From: Marisa cornuarietis
Taxonomy: Eukaryota; Mollusca; Gastropoda; Architaenioglossa; Ampullariidae
Assembly (NCBI GenBank): GCA_004794655.1
Contig: SMMW01000622.1
Span: forward strand, 992,001 to 1,056,000
Reading direction: 5' to 3'
DNA length: 64,000 bases
Below are positions 20,886 through 35,900 of the stretch, one piece after another. Below the pieces are notes generated by a model that was given only the letters and a program-made list of their open reading frames with translations, ran no database searches and had not been told where the DNA came from. Each line of letters starts with the position of its first letter. The first letter of the stretch is position 1. Both the position numbers and the translations under genes were made by a program.

Positions 20886-22944
20886 GTTATATGTATATAA
20901 ATTATATATTTTATAGTGAGCTTTGAACATTTCTTCCCCATAGGTATGCCTAACTGCCTAATTGCATTTCACGCACGCACGCACCCTCGTGCACGTATAT
21001 ACACACACGCGCGCGTGTCGGCTGCCAACTTGTCGTGCAGCTTGTTTTCACGTCACGCATTGTGTATCCGAAAACATGCCTGTGCACGCTTTTATATGGC
21101 CATTAATCGTTTCAAAGCGATACTACTTTTTAAACTTCCATTTCGTTTTGGAAAATCATTTTCTGTAAAGGAACAGCAGTCAATGGCAGGTGGCCAGTTA
21201 CGAAGTACAAGAACCAGTGGCAAACAGATTAACAACAGCTAACTTCATACAGCACTTTCCGTTCCTACCTCTTTTCTACATTCTTCTAACGCAGAGTAAC
21301 CCTCCTGCTAGTCAGGCATGCTTTTTATCGATAGAAGCTTAGCAGGCGATGTCATGTATTTTAGGAGTCGAAGTTACAGAGCTAAAGACCTACAGACCTT
21401 TCCTGGCTGGCATGCATTAGTATCGTTTTTTCTCTGCACACAGACATGCTGCTAAATATGACAGGCTGGACGAGTGGATAGGTTCGTGCTTTACAGCGGA
21501 GATATGCAGAGGCTCGTGCAACCCATCGCTGAGACACATGACAGTAGAGAATAAACAGACAAAGCATTGATTGCGGCGCCTTTCGGTGCATTTGTTCCGG
21601 AAGACTGCATCTTTGAAAGCTAGTGTAGTTTTGAAAAATCAATTCGCAGTGCAAAAACAGCCGCTGATCCTTTTATGGTGATAACGTAACTTATATATCT
21701 TTCATATCTCTGTTGGCAGCCTCACATACCAAGGATTCATTCCCTACCAAACCCCCGCTGAACTGACTACTTAGCCTCACATACTTTTATTTGACCTGCT
21801 TCCATTCTCTTATACCTCATTGGACTGACTTTCATAGTCTGCTCATATAATACTTTCATTTCGCTACACCCGTTCCACTGAACTTGCCCCAGATATGCAC
21901 CTCTTTCTCTCCTCCCTCTCTCCTCTCCGGCCAAAGTTGGAGGCCCTGAGTTCGGATTTCGTTTCTTCTTCTCTTTCTCTCTCTCTCTCCCTCTCTCTCT
22001 CTCTATATATATATATATATCGTATATTGTATACAATCAAACATTTAGTTATCTGAAGAACTCACACCACCAACTCACCACACACACAATACTTGGGTGT
22101 TTGTTAGAAATTTTTCTAACATCTCCAGTTGATGCACTAGACTACCCAACGACATGCGTTATATGGCTATATTATATCACTACTAAGACCTCTAGAACAA
22201 GTTACAGAAAGTATGTAATCATTGACGCTGTCCAAAGGAACGAAATTTTAAAGACTAACAAGCAAGTGTTTCTCACTCTTCATGAATGGAGTACTTTAGT
22301 TAAGTAATCAATGATTACGCTCTAAAGACAAAGACTGTTACGAGTTCTAACTCTACCCATCCATCAAACATCAGAGAGAATGCTCGTAAAATCTGTTCTT
22401 ACCTTACGAGCTCGGATTACCGCACACCCAGTCTCGCTTCTAATCACGGTTTCGAAAGAACTTCACACAGAGTACCGGGTAGGACTACTGCACAACTCGA
22501 TCACCCTGAAGCCCCACCAAGCGAGAACGAACCCAGCAAGTGGCTTAAGTGTTTGTCCGCCAGCTACTAGTCGGTGACCAGGCGACACTAGGCAACGGGT
22601 AGGGGACGTTACTTCCACTTGGCGCAGTGTGGTATACAACAATGCATGTGTTTGCCAAAGAATTTCTTCCCTTGCGCCATGCTGTGCATTATTGGGTTCT
22701 CGTTACAGATCGCTTATGTGGGGTCACGATCTCAACAGACCTAAGAGCTAGTACAATTATAGAGTTGGAACAGTTCTGTTTATCCAAACTAAAACACGCG
22801 AAAGAGTGGTTAAATAAAATATCACTATCCAAAGTTCTGTATGGGGAGAAAAAGTTAATAATGTTTCGAACAACCGTGCTTAGCTAAGATCAAATGAAAC
22901 AAATGATCCAAAAGACTCACTGGGCTAAAGAAATTAAGTAAACT

Positions 22945-23055
<111 letters not shown>

Positions 23056-23999
23056 CGCGTTTGTGATCGAAATGTATAGAGAGAAGTGAGAAAGTGTTCA
23101 TTAAAATAATTAAATGACAAAAGATTCATCCAGAAATCTATTAGGATATGGACATCACAATTTAATAAGTTAAAATATTATCATAAACTTAAGATGTTTT
23201 TCATTTTAATGAATCTTTTCAATATGAAATGAAAATGTTATGGAAAAGATATTGTGTTACATCAAAATGAATTATAACGTGTGCTTGCAGCTGATGTGGC
23301 TTGTGTATATTTATTTATGGTGCGGAGATCAATGCTATCATATGAAGGACTTCCTAATATAATGGATATTAACGCCTTTTAAAGAGAAGAATACGTCACC
23401 AACAGAATAAAGATTAACAGCGAACGCAATTTACAGCCCTATAACATTTGATGATACAAGTTTATCACGATGTGCTATATATACTCTCAGATTTGCATCA
23501 GTTACTTAGATACGTAGGCTGGTCGAAACAAAGATCAAATTCTGATACACTTGTCAAAAGTTGAGAAAACTCTGTTAAAGACCGCGCACGACACATCCCC
23601 ATGCAATAATTATTAAAACTATAATATTATATGTAAGAAGCGTGTGGCGCTCCTAAAACAGCGTTTTTGGCGAAATAAAACACCGTTTCTGGGTGAGTCT
23701 TCACACGTATAAAGACGAGTCATCGATAAAGATTGCACGTAATGTGTCGAAACATAAAATGACACGTCTAGAATGGTCATCACCTTCTGCAGACATGCTG
23801 GGTGTTGTCGTTGACGGCCAGACAAAGAGCACACTTCAGAAGCTGACGCCGTCTCTAAGGAAACTGTATTAGAACCCATAATGCATTTCGTTATCGTTAG
23901 GCACTCTCTTGCATCGGCGATTACAAATAAACTCCAGCTGCAGCACGGACTTGTAGCTGCAGACTGCGCTTAGAAGTCTTTGCCTTCAGCTGTTTCGAA

Positions 24000-26900
24000 A
24001 TGGCCGACATTCCAGCAAATGCAAGCGAACGTAAGGCTGCACCTTAATTTCGATAGTCGATATCATGTTCGATAATTCGATTCGCATTTCATTTCGAAAT
24101 ACTGATGAGAAGATTTCAATTAAACAGGAGTCGGTTCACAGTAAGAGTATTCGTCAAGAAAGTAGAAGAGTCCCGTGTCTTTCTTTTGCATGAAGTAAAC
24201 TCAATCCACATATACAAGCTCACGCTAACCAAAGATCCGTTCAAAAATGAGAACATAATGTGAATAAGGGAAACCTCTCGCAGGAATCAGTCAAAACTGA
24301 CGCCACCTTCAACGCACTGAGGAAAGTGCTAATTAGTCAGCAATTCCAGTTACTACTAATGCTATAAGTATAACATTTGTCAGAATGACAGATTTCATAA
24401 AGATTATCTTTGTGTTGGTGGGCAGATTGTCCTGGCACAGGTAGTGAATCAGCAGGAAAAGTGGCAGCATGTCAAGGTTGCCCCAACCAGTCTTTGTGCG
24501 CTTCTTTGCCAAAGGAGCCAGACCAAGGTAATATTAGATACTCCAAAATTGATTTTTTTCTGTTATTGACTTGTTTCATGTGACATCATCAAAACATGCC
24601 TGGAGGACAGCAAGCTGCAGAGGACACAATCATCATTACTGAAAATGCACTTCGATGCTTACAATCATAATGATTATTTTTGTTGGGTTTTTATGCTTGG
24701 ATGATGATGATGTCGATTTATAATGCACAGGTATCCATTCAAATGAATGCTCATTGCGCAGCAAAAACAGAAGAAAAAATACAAGAACAGGAAAGTAAAA
24801 ATTAATAAAGACAGCAGTGGTGCTAGGTTGTTTCAGTCTGTCTTAAATAAAAAAAATAAAAGAGCCTTATGAAAAATATAATTAATTGAAAATGAGTAGG
24901 AAAATGTAGACTTTACATTCGATTTAATGATTGAAATTTTATACTTGTTTTGTTTCATAAATTGTGCTTTATTTTTTAAGTCTTTAGTTAAACTAAAGTC
25001 ATACGTTATCACTGTCATGAAGTACATGCCTGCTTTATGTCTTTAGCAATACAAGAAATCCAGCAAAAGCTGTCCTGCGTCAGACACAAGATTGTTGTCT
25101 TGTCTGGAAAAGGTGGTGTTGGCAAAAGCACTTTCACTGCACATCTTGCACATGGTCTGGCAGCAGATGACAACATACAGGCATGTCATTAATACCTTCC
25201 CTCCAAAACCTCTTTTTCTTTCTCTCTCTTCTTCCCACACCCTCTTTTTTTCACTGACATTTGAATAGAAAAGAAGTATTGACTATGGGCCATGCCAGAA
25301 GGGCTATTTAGCCAGAATGAATATGGTTGCTACTCTTTTGCTGTGAGGAAAAGCAGAAAAAGGGTTAATATAATTTGCTCTGAGAGAAAGCGGAAAAGTA
25401 GTCTGCTTTAATTAACATGATTTTTTATGAGGGAAAGCAGAAAATGTAGTCTGCTTTAAATAATACCTGTTCGCACCAGTCACATGATACACCATATGTG
25501 GTCTGCTACTTGCTGGTGATTACAAGAAATGGTGAGAAATTATAGTGGGAGCATGAGCCTTCAGAGAGACTTTTCTGCTTCCAAATTTCCCTGACATCAA
25601 TGTTTTCCAAATATAAAAACAAATCTTAATGTCGTCTGTAGATAGTCTGTTATCAGTGCTATCCATTCTTCTGTTCATCACTCCTACAATTAGCCAAAAA
25701 AAATTGCTACTAATCATGTGTGTGTGTATAGCATTTATAATGCTTTGTAAGTGTGCATATGCACACGTCTGAGCATGTATTTAACTTGTCATGGCCTTTT
25801 AAAGTTTTGTATCTCTTATTAAAATCCTTTTTATCATCAATATAGGCCTTGCAGTCTTTTAAAGTTCATTGATTTAAGATTTGTTTAAGGGGAGGGGGTC
25901 CAAGCATAATCTCCTACAGTTTTTTTTAACTTCTTTGGTCTTGATCTAGTTTTCGTAATACTTTCAAAACTTTTAGCTGTCATTTTGTTAATTGCTTTAA
26001 GGACCTCTGAATTGTGATATCTTCTGCTGATTCCATTTTCCTCTCACTGTAGTTTTCTGTTCTCTTTCTTTTTTGTGGTGGTTGTTTCTTACCTCCCCAT
26101 TGTTAGCATATACGGTTTATCCAATAATCTAATATTCTGTAACAGCTGCACTTCATTTGTTCATGTCATCTTTAACACAGCCTGGATATATATCATTGCT
26201 ATATTCTTCAGGTGGGAGTGCTTGACATTGATATATGTGGTCCCTCTATTCCAACCATCATGGGTGTGCAGAATGAACAGGTGAGCGAGCACTGAAACAT
26301 AAAGTGTTCACAGGGTTTGTACAGTTTTGAAGCTCTGAAAAAGTTGTGGAATTTTTGGAGGGCAACATAATTTCATACATCAGAGCAGTTTCGTCAGATG
26401 AAAAATAAATGCTGTCATTTAGACATTTTATAATCAAAATAATCTTCTTCTTATTCCTTTTCGCCCCCAGTGGAGCATAGGGCTGCAACTACACCACGCC
26501 AGCGAACCCGGTTCTGGGCCTCCCTCCCCAGTTGGGTCCATGTCATTCCAGCTGCCTCCGCCTCGCCGTGGACCGATCTTCTCCACGTCTGTCTGGGTCT
26601 CCCAATCCTGCGTCTCCCCTGTGGGTTCCAGTCCAGAGCTTGTCGTGTTAGATTTTCGGCCGGCTTTCGCAGGGTGTGGCCGATCCAGCCCCACTTTCGC
26701 TTCTTGATGTCTTGGCTGGCAGGTTTCTGGTTGGCTCTCTCCCCCAGGTATGCATTGGAGATTCTCTCGGGCCATCTGATGTTCAAAATGTGCCGCAGAC
26801 ATCTGTTTATGAATGTTTGAATCTTCCTGGTGATGTTGTTTGTTACACGCCATGTCTCAGACCCATATAGAAGGACAGATTTTACATTCGTATGAAAGAT

Positions 26901-29900
26901 GCGGATCTTGGTATGTTGAGATAGTGCCTTGGAATTCCAGATGGGTCGCAGGATGTGGAATGCTTGCCTGGCTTTATTTATTCTGCTTCTTACATCTTCA
27001 TCAGCACCTCCATCCTTGGTGACTATGCTGCCTAGGTAGGTGAAGCGGTCAGTCTCTGTAATACATTCCCCGTGTAGCTGAAGTGGGGCTTCTTGCTTGT
27101 TGTTGATCCGCATTACCTCTGTCTTCTTGATGTTGATTGTCAGGCCAGTTGTCGCTGCTTCTTCTGAGAGCCGAGTGAGCTTTGTCTGTGCATGTTGTTG
27201 CTTGTGGGACAGCAGGCTGATGTCGTCTGCAAAGTCGAGATCCTCAAGTTGCATGGCAAAGGTCCATTGAATGCCTGTGTTGCTGTTAGAGGTTGTTCTT
27301 CTCATGATCCAGTCTATGACGATCAGGAAGATTGTCGGCGAGAGCATGCAACCTTGCCTTCCCGTCCAGGCTCTCGTTGTGGTAGTGTTGTAGTTGTAGT
27401 TTCTGTAGCAAGGGTTGTTTTACAGGGTGGGGTTGCTAACCCCACGCCCAACCCTCCTCCTTCATCCGGGCTTGGGACCGGCAGGTTACCCGGGGGGTTT
27501 CCAGGCGGAGTTAATCAAAATAATCTAGATACTGAATATTCTGATGCAGCAATATGTAGTGAGTGCCAAAGAGTATTGACACAGCAAAGTGAGTGTGAAT
27601 TAGAATAAAAGTCTTCCTCAGTTACTAGGTTAAATCAGAGAGGGTGGGTATATTGTCCGGTATTTCAGCTGAATTTGACATGATCTAGGAATAGAGAAGC
27701 AAATAGTCAAGGTGCTAGGTAACAGAGGTTCAGAGATATTTTATGAAGATAGGTCTGTAGGTTGTGGGACGTAGGCCATGGGTTGTGGTTACCGGCACTG
27801 TATTTATGAAGCGAGGAGAAGTCATTGTCCTGGGGCAACATGGTGAAACTCAAGGACAAGCATGTTGTTTCCAAAGCTGTAAAGTGGTATTCAAACCCTG
27901 CAGATGTTTGTTGTACCCCTGTAGCTGTAATCATAAAGCAGTGGCAATGATGTCGTGCATCACAGTTCAGAATGAGTTTAGCAGAAGGGCCTCACTGAGG
28001 GATAAAATGTATTTTGCAGGCAGACACATTTGTACCGCTGAGTCTATAAACACTTAAAATTTCTACTGGAAGAGCAGGCATTTTTTGGGGGTGGGGAAAA
28101 TCAAAAACTCACAGTAAGAAACAAGGGCTAGAAGTTTGTGGGAAATAAAAAAGCAGGGCAGTAGTTTGACAGCTGTCGAGAAAATGAACTAATTCCTAAT
28201 ATTGTTTATTGTCATTAATCTCATGATATCAGATAATCATCATACTGCACTTAAAGTGGTTTTTCTCTTCTCTCCAATTATTGAGATGTATTTTTTGTGT
28301 ATTAGGATGGTATTGTTTATTTCAGTACTTTTTATAGATATCCCAGACTAAGCCTTATGAATGGAAAATCTAAGACCGGGATTTTGGTCTGATACCACAC
28401 ATTTATACTGTGGCATAATTTCATCAGTAGAAAAGCTGCATTAAAAAATCAAAGGCTACAGTTTGTAAACCATTTAATTAAATTTTGTGAAAATTGTTGC
28501 ATACACATCACAGATATTTTGCTTTTATGTCGATGGTGAGATTAAAGTGGGTCTAGCAAATATGAAAGAAGGTTTGGAAAAAGTTTAGTTTTATTCAGTT
28601 ATAACTGTACAAACCCTGTGTTAAGTTAAGGTAAATATCACAAAGGTGGGAAAGAAAGAATAGAGAATAGAATTTAGTAGATATAGTATTTAGTGGGAAA
28701 AGAATGCAATTTTATTTGGTCGTGTCTTTACAAGCCTGTGTTTAATTAAGGTAAACAACTCTAGTCTGAGGTGAGAGAGAATGAAAATGGAATTAAGTAG
28801 ATAAAGTGTTTAGTGGGGAAGATATGCAATTTTATTTGCTCACATCTTTACAAAGCCTGTGTTTAGTTAAGGTAACCAGTACAGAGGAAAGAGAGCAAAT
28901 GTACAACATTTAGAGGAGCTGTTGAAAATGACAGATCTACTAAATACTCTATTAAATAAAATTTAATTGTAGCCTAGATATTTAGTCATACATATCTTTT
29001 GGTTTGAAATATGTTTTTAAACCTATTTTGTAAATTGCAGGTTCATCATAGCGCTTCTGGATGGTCCCCAGTCGTAAGTTCCAAAATATTTTCAGGTAGA
29101 TTATAATAAAACATTAAGTGAATGCAGGATGTGTAGTAGGTACCTATAGACTGCATTACAACAGAGCTGCAAAGGTTTGATTGCTTGCTAGCATTAGCTG
29201 TTCATTACCATAAGCCAGTAGTTTGTTTTGGTAAAATCATTGCAATGTGGAATTTGTTTCAAGTGCTCCTTGTTCAAATATTTGTTTTCTTCAAAGCTTA
29301 AGGTAGAGACATCAATAGCAACCATAGTATGTTAGTATGTCCATGGCAACCTTTGTGTTTTGGTATCTCTTGAATGGGAGCAGACCTAATCAATAAAGCA
29401 AAGTGCCTCTGGCAGCTTCTTATCACATCCATTTATCTTTTTCCTCATCCTACTTATTAATATTTCATTGTTTAGCAAGGGAAATCTTTTATTTTCTCTG
29501 TTGCCAAGCAAGAAAATATCCTCTATAGATAAAGCAGCTGGGCAATCGAACAATTGCTTCTTAGAGAACTATGCTTATTGGCTTTCTTATTGACTGAATA
29601 AATAAATTATAAACATAGTCAAATAGAGATGTGTTTGTGGACAAGAATGGGAGAGTGCTGGCACTTTTTCTGCAAACTCTACTAGCTATAAATCGACTTT
29701 GAAAACAAACGTTCTTACGACTACACTCAAATCTATAGGTTAGTAAATTTAGTAAAATTCTTGAAGAAAAGAAAAACCTGCTGCTATTTATCCTACAACT
29801 CTTACATAAGTGAACAGTAATGTATCAGTGCTCCAGTAATTATACAGCACACATGCACATTAAATCAATTTTACTGAGAAAGAAGTGTTAGAATGTCACC

Positions 29901-32900
29901 TGACTGCTTCATTTCTTGCATCTTGTTTCCAGTATATTTCTAACAACCTGGCTGTGATGTCTGTGGGATTTCTCTTGAAAGGCCCTGAAGATGCTGTTAT
30001 TTGGAGAGGACCACGGAAAAATGGTGATTAAATCATCAGCTCATGAAAATATTTAAAAGACTTTCTATGTAGTTGTTTTCACATAGAGCTTGGTTATACA
30101 TTTATTACATTTTCAAAATAGGTCTGATGTTGAATAGTGTATGTAGGCATGCACACACACACATGCTTGAGAGGGTGTGAAGGAGAGGGACTGATGGCAT
30201 ATTTAAAAGCATAGTTCATTGTGTTATCAGGTCTGATCAAGCAGTTTTTGCGTGATGTGGACTGGGGTCAGCTGGATTACCTGCTCATTGACACTCCACC
30301 AGGTACCTCGGATGAACATCTATCGATAGTGCAGTACCTCAGCCAAACACAACTAGATGGTGCCATTGTCCTTACAACACCCCAGGTGATGATAATATTT
30401 TTGTGGGGTAAGATCTGTCTATTACAGCCTTCCAAATCTGTTAAAATCAGACGCTAACTGAGATGGGTCTTGTAAGGAAATTGACCACTCTGCTTTCATA
30501 AACCATGGCATGAAGTATTAGAAGTATTACATTGTTGGACGATGTAAATGCTTAGCTATTAAAATTAATGCATCCAATTTACTAAACTAAGTGTGAATAA
30601 AGCTATAAAGCTATTCAGTGCACTGAATTAACTCTTAATAGGTACTGTAAATGATGACGGTGTTGAGTTGACGCTCACATTATGAAGTCTACTGAATTTT
30701 TTTTTTTTACAAGTTGTATGTAGTATTTATTGATTATTACTGACCTCAAAATATTTTTGTTATTGGCCCCTTTCTTGGTGTTGACATTGGGTGCAAGGCT
30801 GTAATAAGAAGCTGTAGTTGCAGACCTCTGAGGTTACCCTGCCTCTTGTTCTGAACCATAGGCCCAGTAAACCTGCTTGAATCAGTTTTAGACTAATCCT
30901 AAACCTAGACTAAACCTAACATTAGCTGGCAACTTCCAAGGTCTGCACCTAGTTAAGTATGCTTTGTATACCATCCTGTGAAATAGCTCCATCCCATAGT
31001 TATGGCCTTAAATGCCAAGGTTCCAGTGGGCGTTTTTTAAAATGGTTTCGCCCGTGGGAGGGAAGGTAGGTTGGAGTACACGTGCTGACAACTAGCGGTC
31101 AGTTGCCCCCAATTACTACATCGACAGGTGGGTGGGGAAAAGGTGTACAAACACTGCCGACTGCCCCAGCAATAAAACATCTTTCTCAGCCGACTAGTAC
31201 TTGCTGTAGGGTCTGAGAAAGGTGAGGCGAAACGACTTCCATCTGAACATACTCTTATGGTTAGGACTGAGAATTGAATGTATTCGCCATAAGTAAAGAA
31301 AGAGAAAGAAAAAAATAAAGATGAGAAGGATGAATAGCAGAAATGACACAAACAAAGACAGCTGGATTTAAAAACGATGTTTATTGCTTTCGTCTCTTTA
31401 TCTTTCTTTGGATCTCTATATCTTTCTTTATTCATAAGAGGGGATAATATTTAATATTTCAATGTTTGTACTTTTACAAATAGGCAACAATTCATGCCTG
31501 TAACACAGTGCCCATCTACAAAAGCGGCCTCACTGTCCTTTTCTCGATTATCTAACCTGACAATTATTGCCAAGTGGAGGTCATCGATGCTTGCTTCTTC
31601 CCGAGTCAACAAAACAGAACTGGATGGGGAGAAAGTTTGTACGATCAAAAGGGCTAGGACCAGTTTAGCACCCATGGTTTTATTTGTGTGTTCTCCCTTG
31701 TGAGAAAAGAGAGAGAGAGAACGAGAAAGGAGACAAGGATGAACAACCTAAATGACACAAGTGGACATCACTTCACGCCTGTGACAGAGTATCCATTCGC
31801 CATCTCCAGAACCAGTTTTTCTCTCCAGATCTCTCCTGTCTCTCCAAAGTCCAACAAATTCTAGCATTTTCCAATATCGCGTATATATGCTATTTTGTAT
31901 AGCTCAAGTTTGGGGACAAGCTGCCTGTCCATTCCCAACGAATTCGAGGTGGCAGCCTCCTGTTGTTATGCAGGTTGCCTGCAGGCAGTGTAGACACTCA
32001 AGTGCCACGCTTTGTCGGGACGGCGAAGTATCTCCAGCCTCACTGACCAGTGCATCACTAGCTTTGTTATATATCGAGGTGTATGACAGTGATTTTGTTT
32101 TCATACTTGTACTTCACCTATGTCAATAAGAAACGTTGAATTCCTTGTAATGTTAGGTAAATCATGAGATAAAGGGGGAAGGTGTTTGAAACTGTAAAAA
32201 TAAATTAAACCAATTTCAGATGCAAACTATATTTTGCTGTTGGTGGGGCTTTTTTCCCTCTCTTACTCGTTTTCGTTTGGTTGTCCAAAATGAAACAAAC
32301 TACACCAGAGCCAAACTAACAGCGGTGTAAATGCAAGCTCTGCCCTCCTGCTTCCAGCCTTGGATCTTATTGTGCATTTGCAGATTACTTCCCAGAAGTG
32401 CATGATGATTAGTTGTCACGGAAGTGCAGATACTGATAAGAAAAGGGTCTAGTAGAAAGGATATCAAATTCAGATGGACACAGACAGTCATTTCCCAGAT
32501 TCAGGGTATTAGAAACCTAAGTATACATAACAATAATAATAATAATAATAGTGAAGATTTTTATAGCGCATATTCACACTCATAGAGAGCATGCTCTTAG
32601 CGCTTAAAACGAGGAAGAGACGTGGACTAAGTAGACACAGAACAAAGGGACGAAAGAAAACGACAGTACTGACGAAACAGAAAACAAAAGGCATCAAGTA
32701 ACAGGAACAGAAAAATATAGTGATTCACCGAGAAAGATGGGTAAAGTAGCAAGAGGGAAGGGGGCGGGGTTAAGAAGGACGAGCATTGTGTGGACAATAA
32801 CAACTGGACAATAAAACAATAATTTCATAGCATGGACACTAGTGTACACTGACGTACACGCACTCAAAACTTAGGTGGAATGCACGCATAAATATAAATA

Positions 32901-35900
32901 TAATTATTACAAAAAAAAACCATGGGTGCAAAACTGAAGTCCTAATCCTTTGGACCGTAGATGTAATCATGGACTACAAGCCATTGCTTCATAACCTACT
33001 CCCTACCCGGCTTTGTTCTCAATTGACAATCACCATTGGAACAAACTGAAAATGTGGTTGTGTGTGGATGGGGATATTTTTTGAAGAATACAACATAACC
33101 AGTTTTCATCAACCCTTAACCCTTGGATACTATGATAAGATCACCAAAGACTTGGGGAAAATCACTGACCTTCATCTACTGAATGAGTGTCTCTCATTCG
33201 TTGCCTCTTTGCGCTATCATAGTAGTGACCAAGTGTAACAAACCCTACAAACGTAGGTTTTCACTTCCGTTTCCGATTTCAAAATGGCGAGTTTTCCTAA
33301 GAAATTTTAGAAGTAATTAAGCTTTTCTGTCATAAGAACCTTGTTAAAGAAGACTGAAAAATCAACAGTAGTATTTTCTGTAAAATGTATTTTGGTTGTT
33401 TATAGAAAACGCCTGTGGGTTTATCATCAATTTTATCATATAAAAACATCGTCACAACAGATGCCGTTGACTTGCTCTATCACTAACAATTTTTTAACAA
33501 AGCATTGTTTTTTATTTTTTGGAAACAATTGTATAGATTATTCTGTTACAAAAAGCCTATACTTTAAGAATTAATTTAATAAATGCCACATATGAAGGTC
33601 CGTGGTAGCACCGAGTTCACGACAATGCCATTTACTTGCAGACGACAATAGGGAAGTCCCCCGTTGCTAAGGTCGGTTGGTATTGTAAGCTATGATGGTG
33701 ACGAGGATAGATGGTTTACTTTTTGTTGAGGATAACGACATCTCGCTTTATTGGTATGACATCCAACAATGCAACAATTTGCACCTCTCATTTTTTTCGC
33801 ATCTATTTATGTCTGCAAACCACTGACCTTTATTAAAATTAAATGAAGGTCCGTGTCTCTTCGCAACAGCAAACCGGAACCGGAAACACAGGCTCGCTGA
33901 TAAGGAAAGCCGAGACTTTCACCGGATATAGATTGACAGCCCATTGAAACAACAGATTCGAATCCGTCGCTATCGTGCTGGTCGCCGTAAGCAGCGTCCT
34001 TTGAAAAAATCTCCTACTCGTAGTTATTCTTTCTCGTGCCCCCCTTCACCTGATTCTGAGTCTGACTCCGGTTTTGTGAAAGCTTCGCTGTGTGTCAACT
34101 CTCTGCTGAATCATGTTTCCCCTACACAGCAGCGTCAGCGTGGACGTGATGAGAGTGAACCAGTTGGGTCGAATAACTTTACACCAAACCAACATGGTCG
34201 TCTGAGAACAGGAGACTGCCAAGTTTCCCGCACACCACAACTGAACACTCGCCTCCACGTTGGGCTTTTCAACGCCCAGTCTGTATCTTCTGCACAACAG
34301 TCACTGAAGCGAGCTGAAATCGTAGAATTTGTCATAGACCGCCGCCTTGATATTTTCATCATCACTGAGACGTGGCTTAAACAACATGGCGACGAGAGCG
34401 TGTGTGTCGATCTTACTCCAGTGGGCTACTGCCTAAAATCTTTCCCCCGCCCTACACGTGGTGGTGGTATTGCTATAATCTACAGATCATCACTTGCCAA
34501 GTACCTGTCTTTTACTACTGCCGTATCGTTCCCTCACACGTCTTTTGAATTTGTACAAGTCTCCTCTTCGGCTCCTCATTGCTCGATGCACCTGCTCTGC
34601 ATCTACAGACCTCCTCCTAGCGCCAGGAACAAACTTACAGCCTCTACATTTTTCTCAGAATTCCACGATCTCTTGGATTATAGCAATGCACTAATTGGAC
34701 CCGCAATTCTCCTCGGAGATGTTAATGTACACTTCGACAACAGTTCTCACCCTGACACTGTCAAACTGTCCGAAATGTTGCACACCTTTCGTTTTGTCCA
34801 GTCCGTGTCGCAACCAACTCACAAAAGGGATCACATCCTGGACTGGGTCATACATCGACCTGATGACCACTTAGTCCAGTCAGTTGATGTTTCCCATGAT
34901 CTCTCATCTGACCACTACTCAGTACTAATCGAACTGGATCGCAAATGCCCATCATCGGCGCCAGTTTTCAGACCCACTCGGTCATTACAAAATGTGGATA
35001 GACTAGCATTCAAAGCACAGCTGCAGATGGCGCTCCTCCAACCACCCTCTGCCGAGCAACTTGACTGTGTTTTGAGTAGAGTAGTTGATGACCATGCCCC
35101 TGTGTCTCGACGTCTGATGCGCCAGTCTAAATGTGCGCCTTGGTATTCACAGATCCGTGTCGAACTCCGTGACCTGAAGCGCACGCGCCGGCGAGCTGAA
35201 CGTGTTTGGCGGAAGACTGGACTCGCCATCCACAAAGAAATTTATAATGCCGCAAAGCGCAGCGTTGCAAAATGCATTTATGCGGCTAAAGCATCATATC
35301 TTCAGGGCCAAATAATTAACTGCACCTCCTCCAAAAAGCTCTTTGCCATCTGCTCTCAAATGACTGGATCTAAGACAGCAACACCACTGCCTACTGCCTA
35401 CCCTGCTTCACTGCTGCCGCAAGTGTTTAGTGATTATTTCACCAGCAAGATATTGGACATTCGATCATCTTTAGACTCTGTGTCAGTGCTTGACAGCATC
35501 TCCTGTGATGTCCTCCCAGGATGCTCCATGTCCAAGTTCCTACCAGTCTCTGAGACCGATGTGAAAGCGGTTATCCTAAAAGCTAAACCAACAACTTGCG
35601 AGTTAGATCCGATGCCCACAAGCCTTCTGCTCGAGTGCCTAGATACTGTACTTCCTGCCATCACTAATATTGTAAATGTCAGCCTGTCGTCAGGTGTTTT
35701 CCCATCTTTGCTCAAAAATGCGGTGGTGAGGCCACTTCTAAAGAAATCCACGCTTGACGTCATTGTGCTGAACAACTACCGTCCAGTTTCCAACTTGTCT
35801 TTTCTCTCTAAGATCATAGAGAAAATAGTTTTGACACAGCTCTGGGCCTACTTACAAGAGCACCATCTTATCCCACAAGCTCAGTCGGCGTATAGACCTT

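Larger units (their letters stand above)
26281..29040 (+). other. NUBP1 intron 4
   Basis: Contains an antisense LINE reverse transcriptase fragment (26451-27347) with a GC-rich junction to about 27520, a dispersed repeat (27804-27950) and three copies of a 120-bp tandem repeat (about 28588-28940). The remainder is AT-rich without coding character. Confidence 0.6.
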
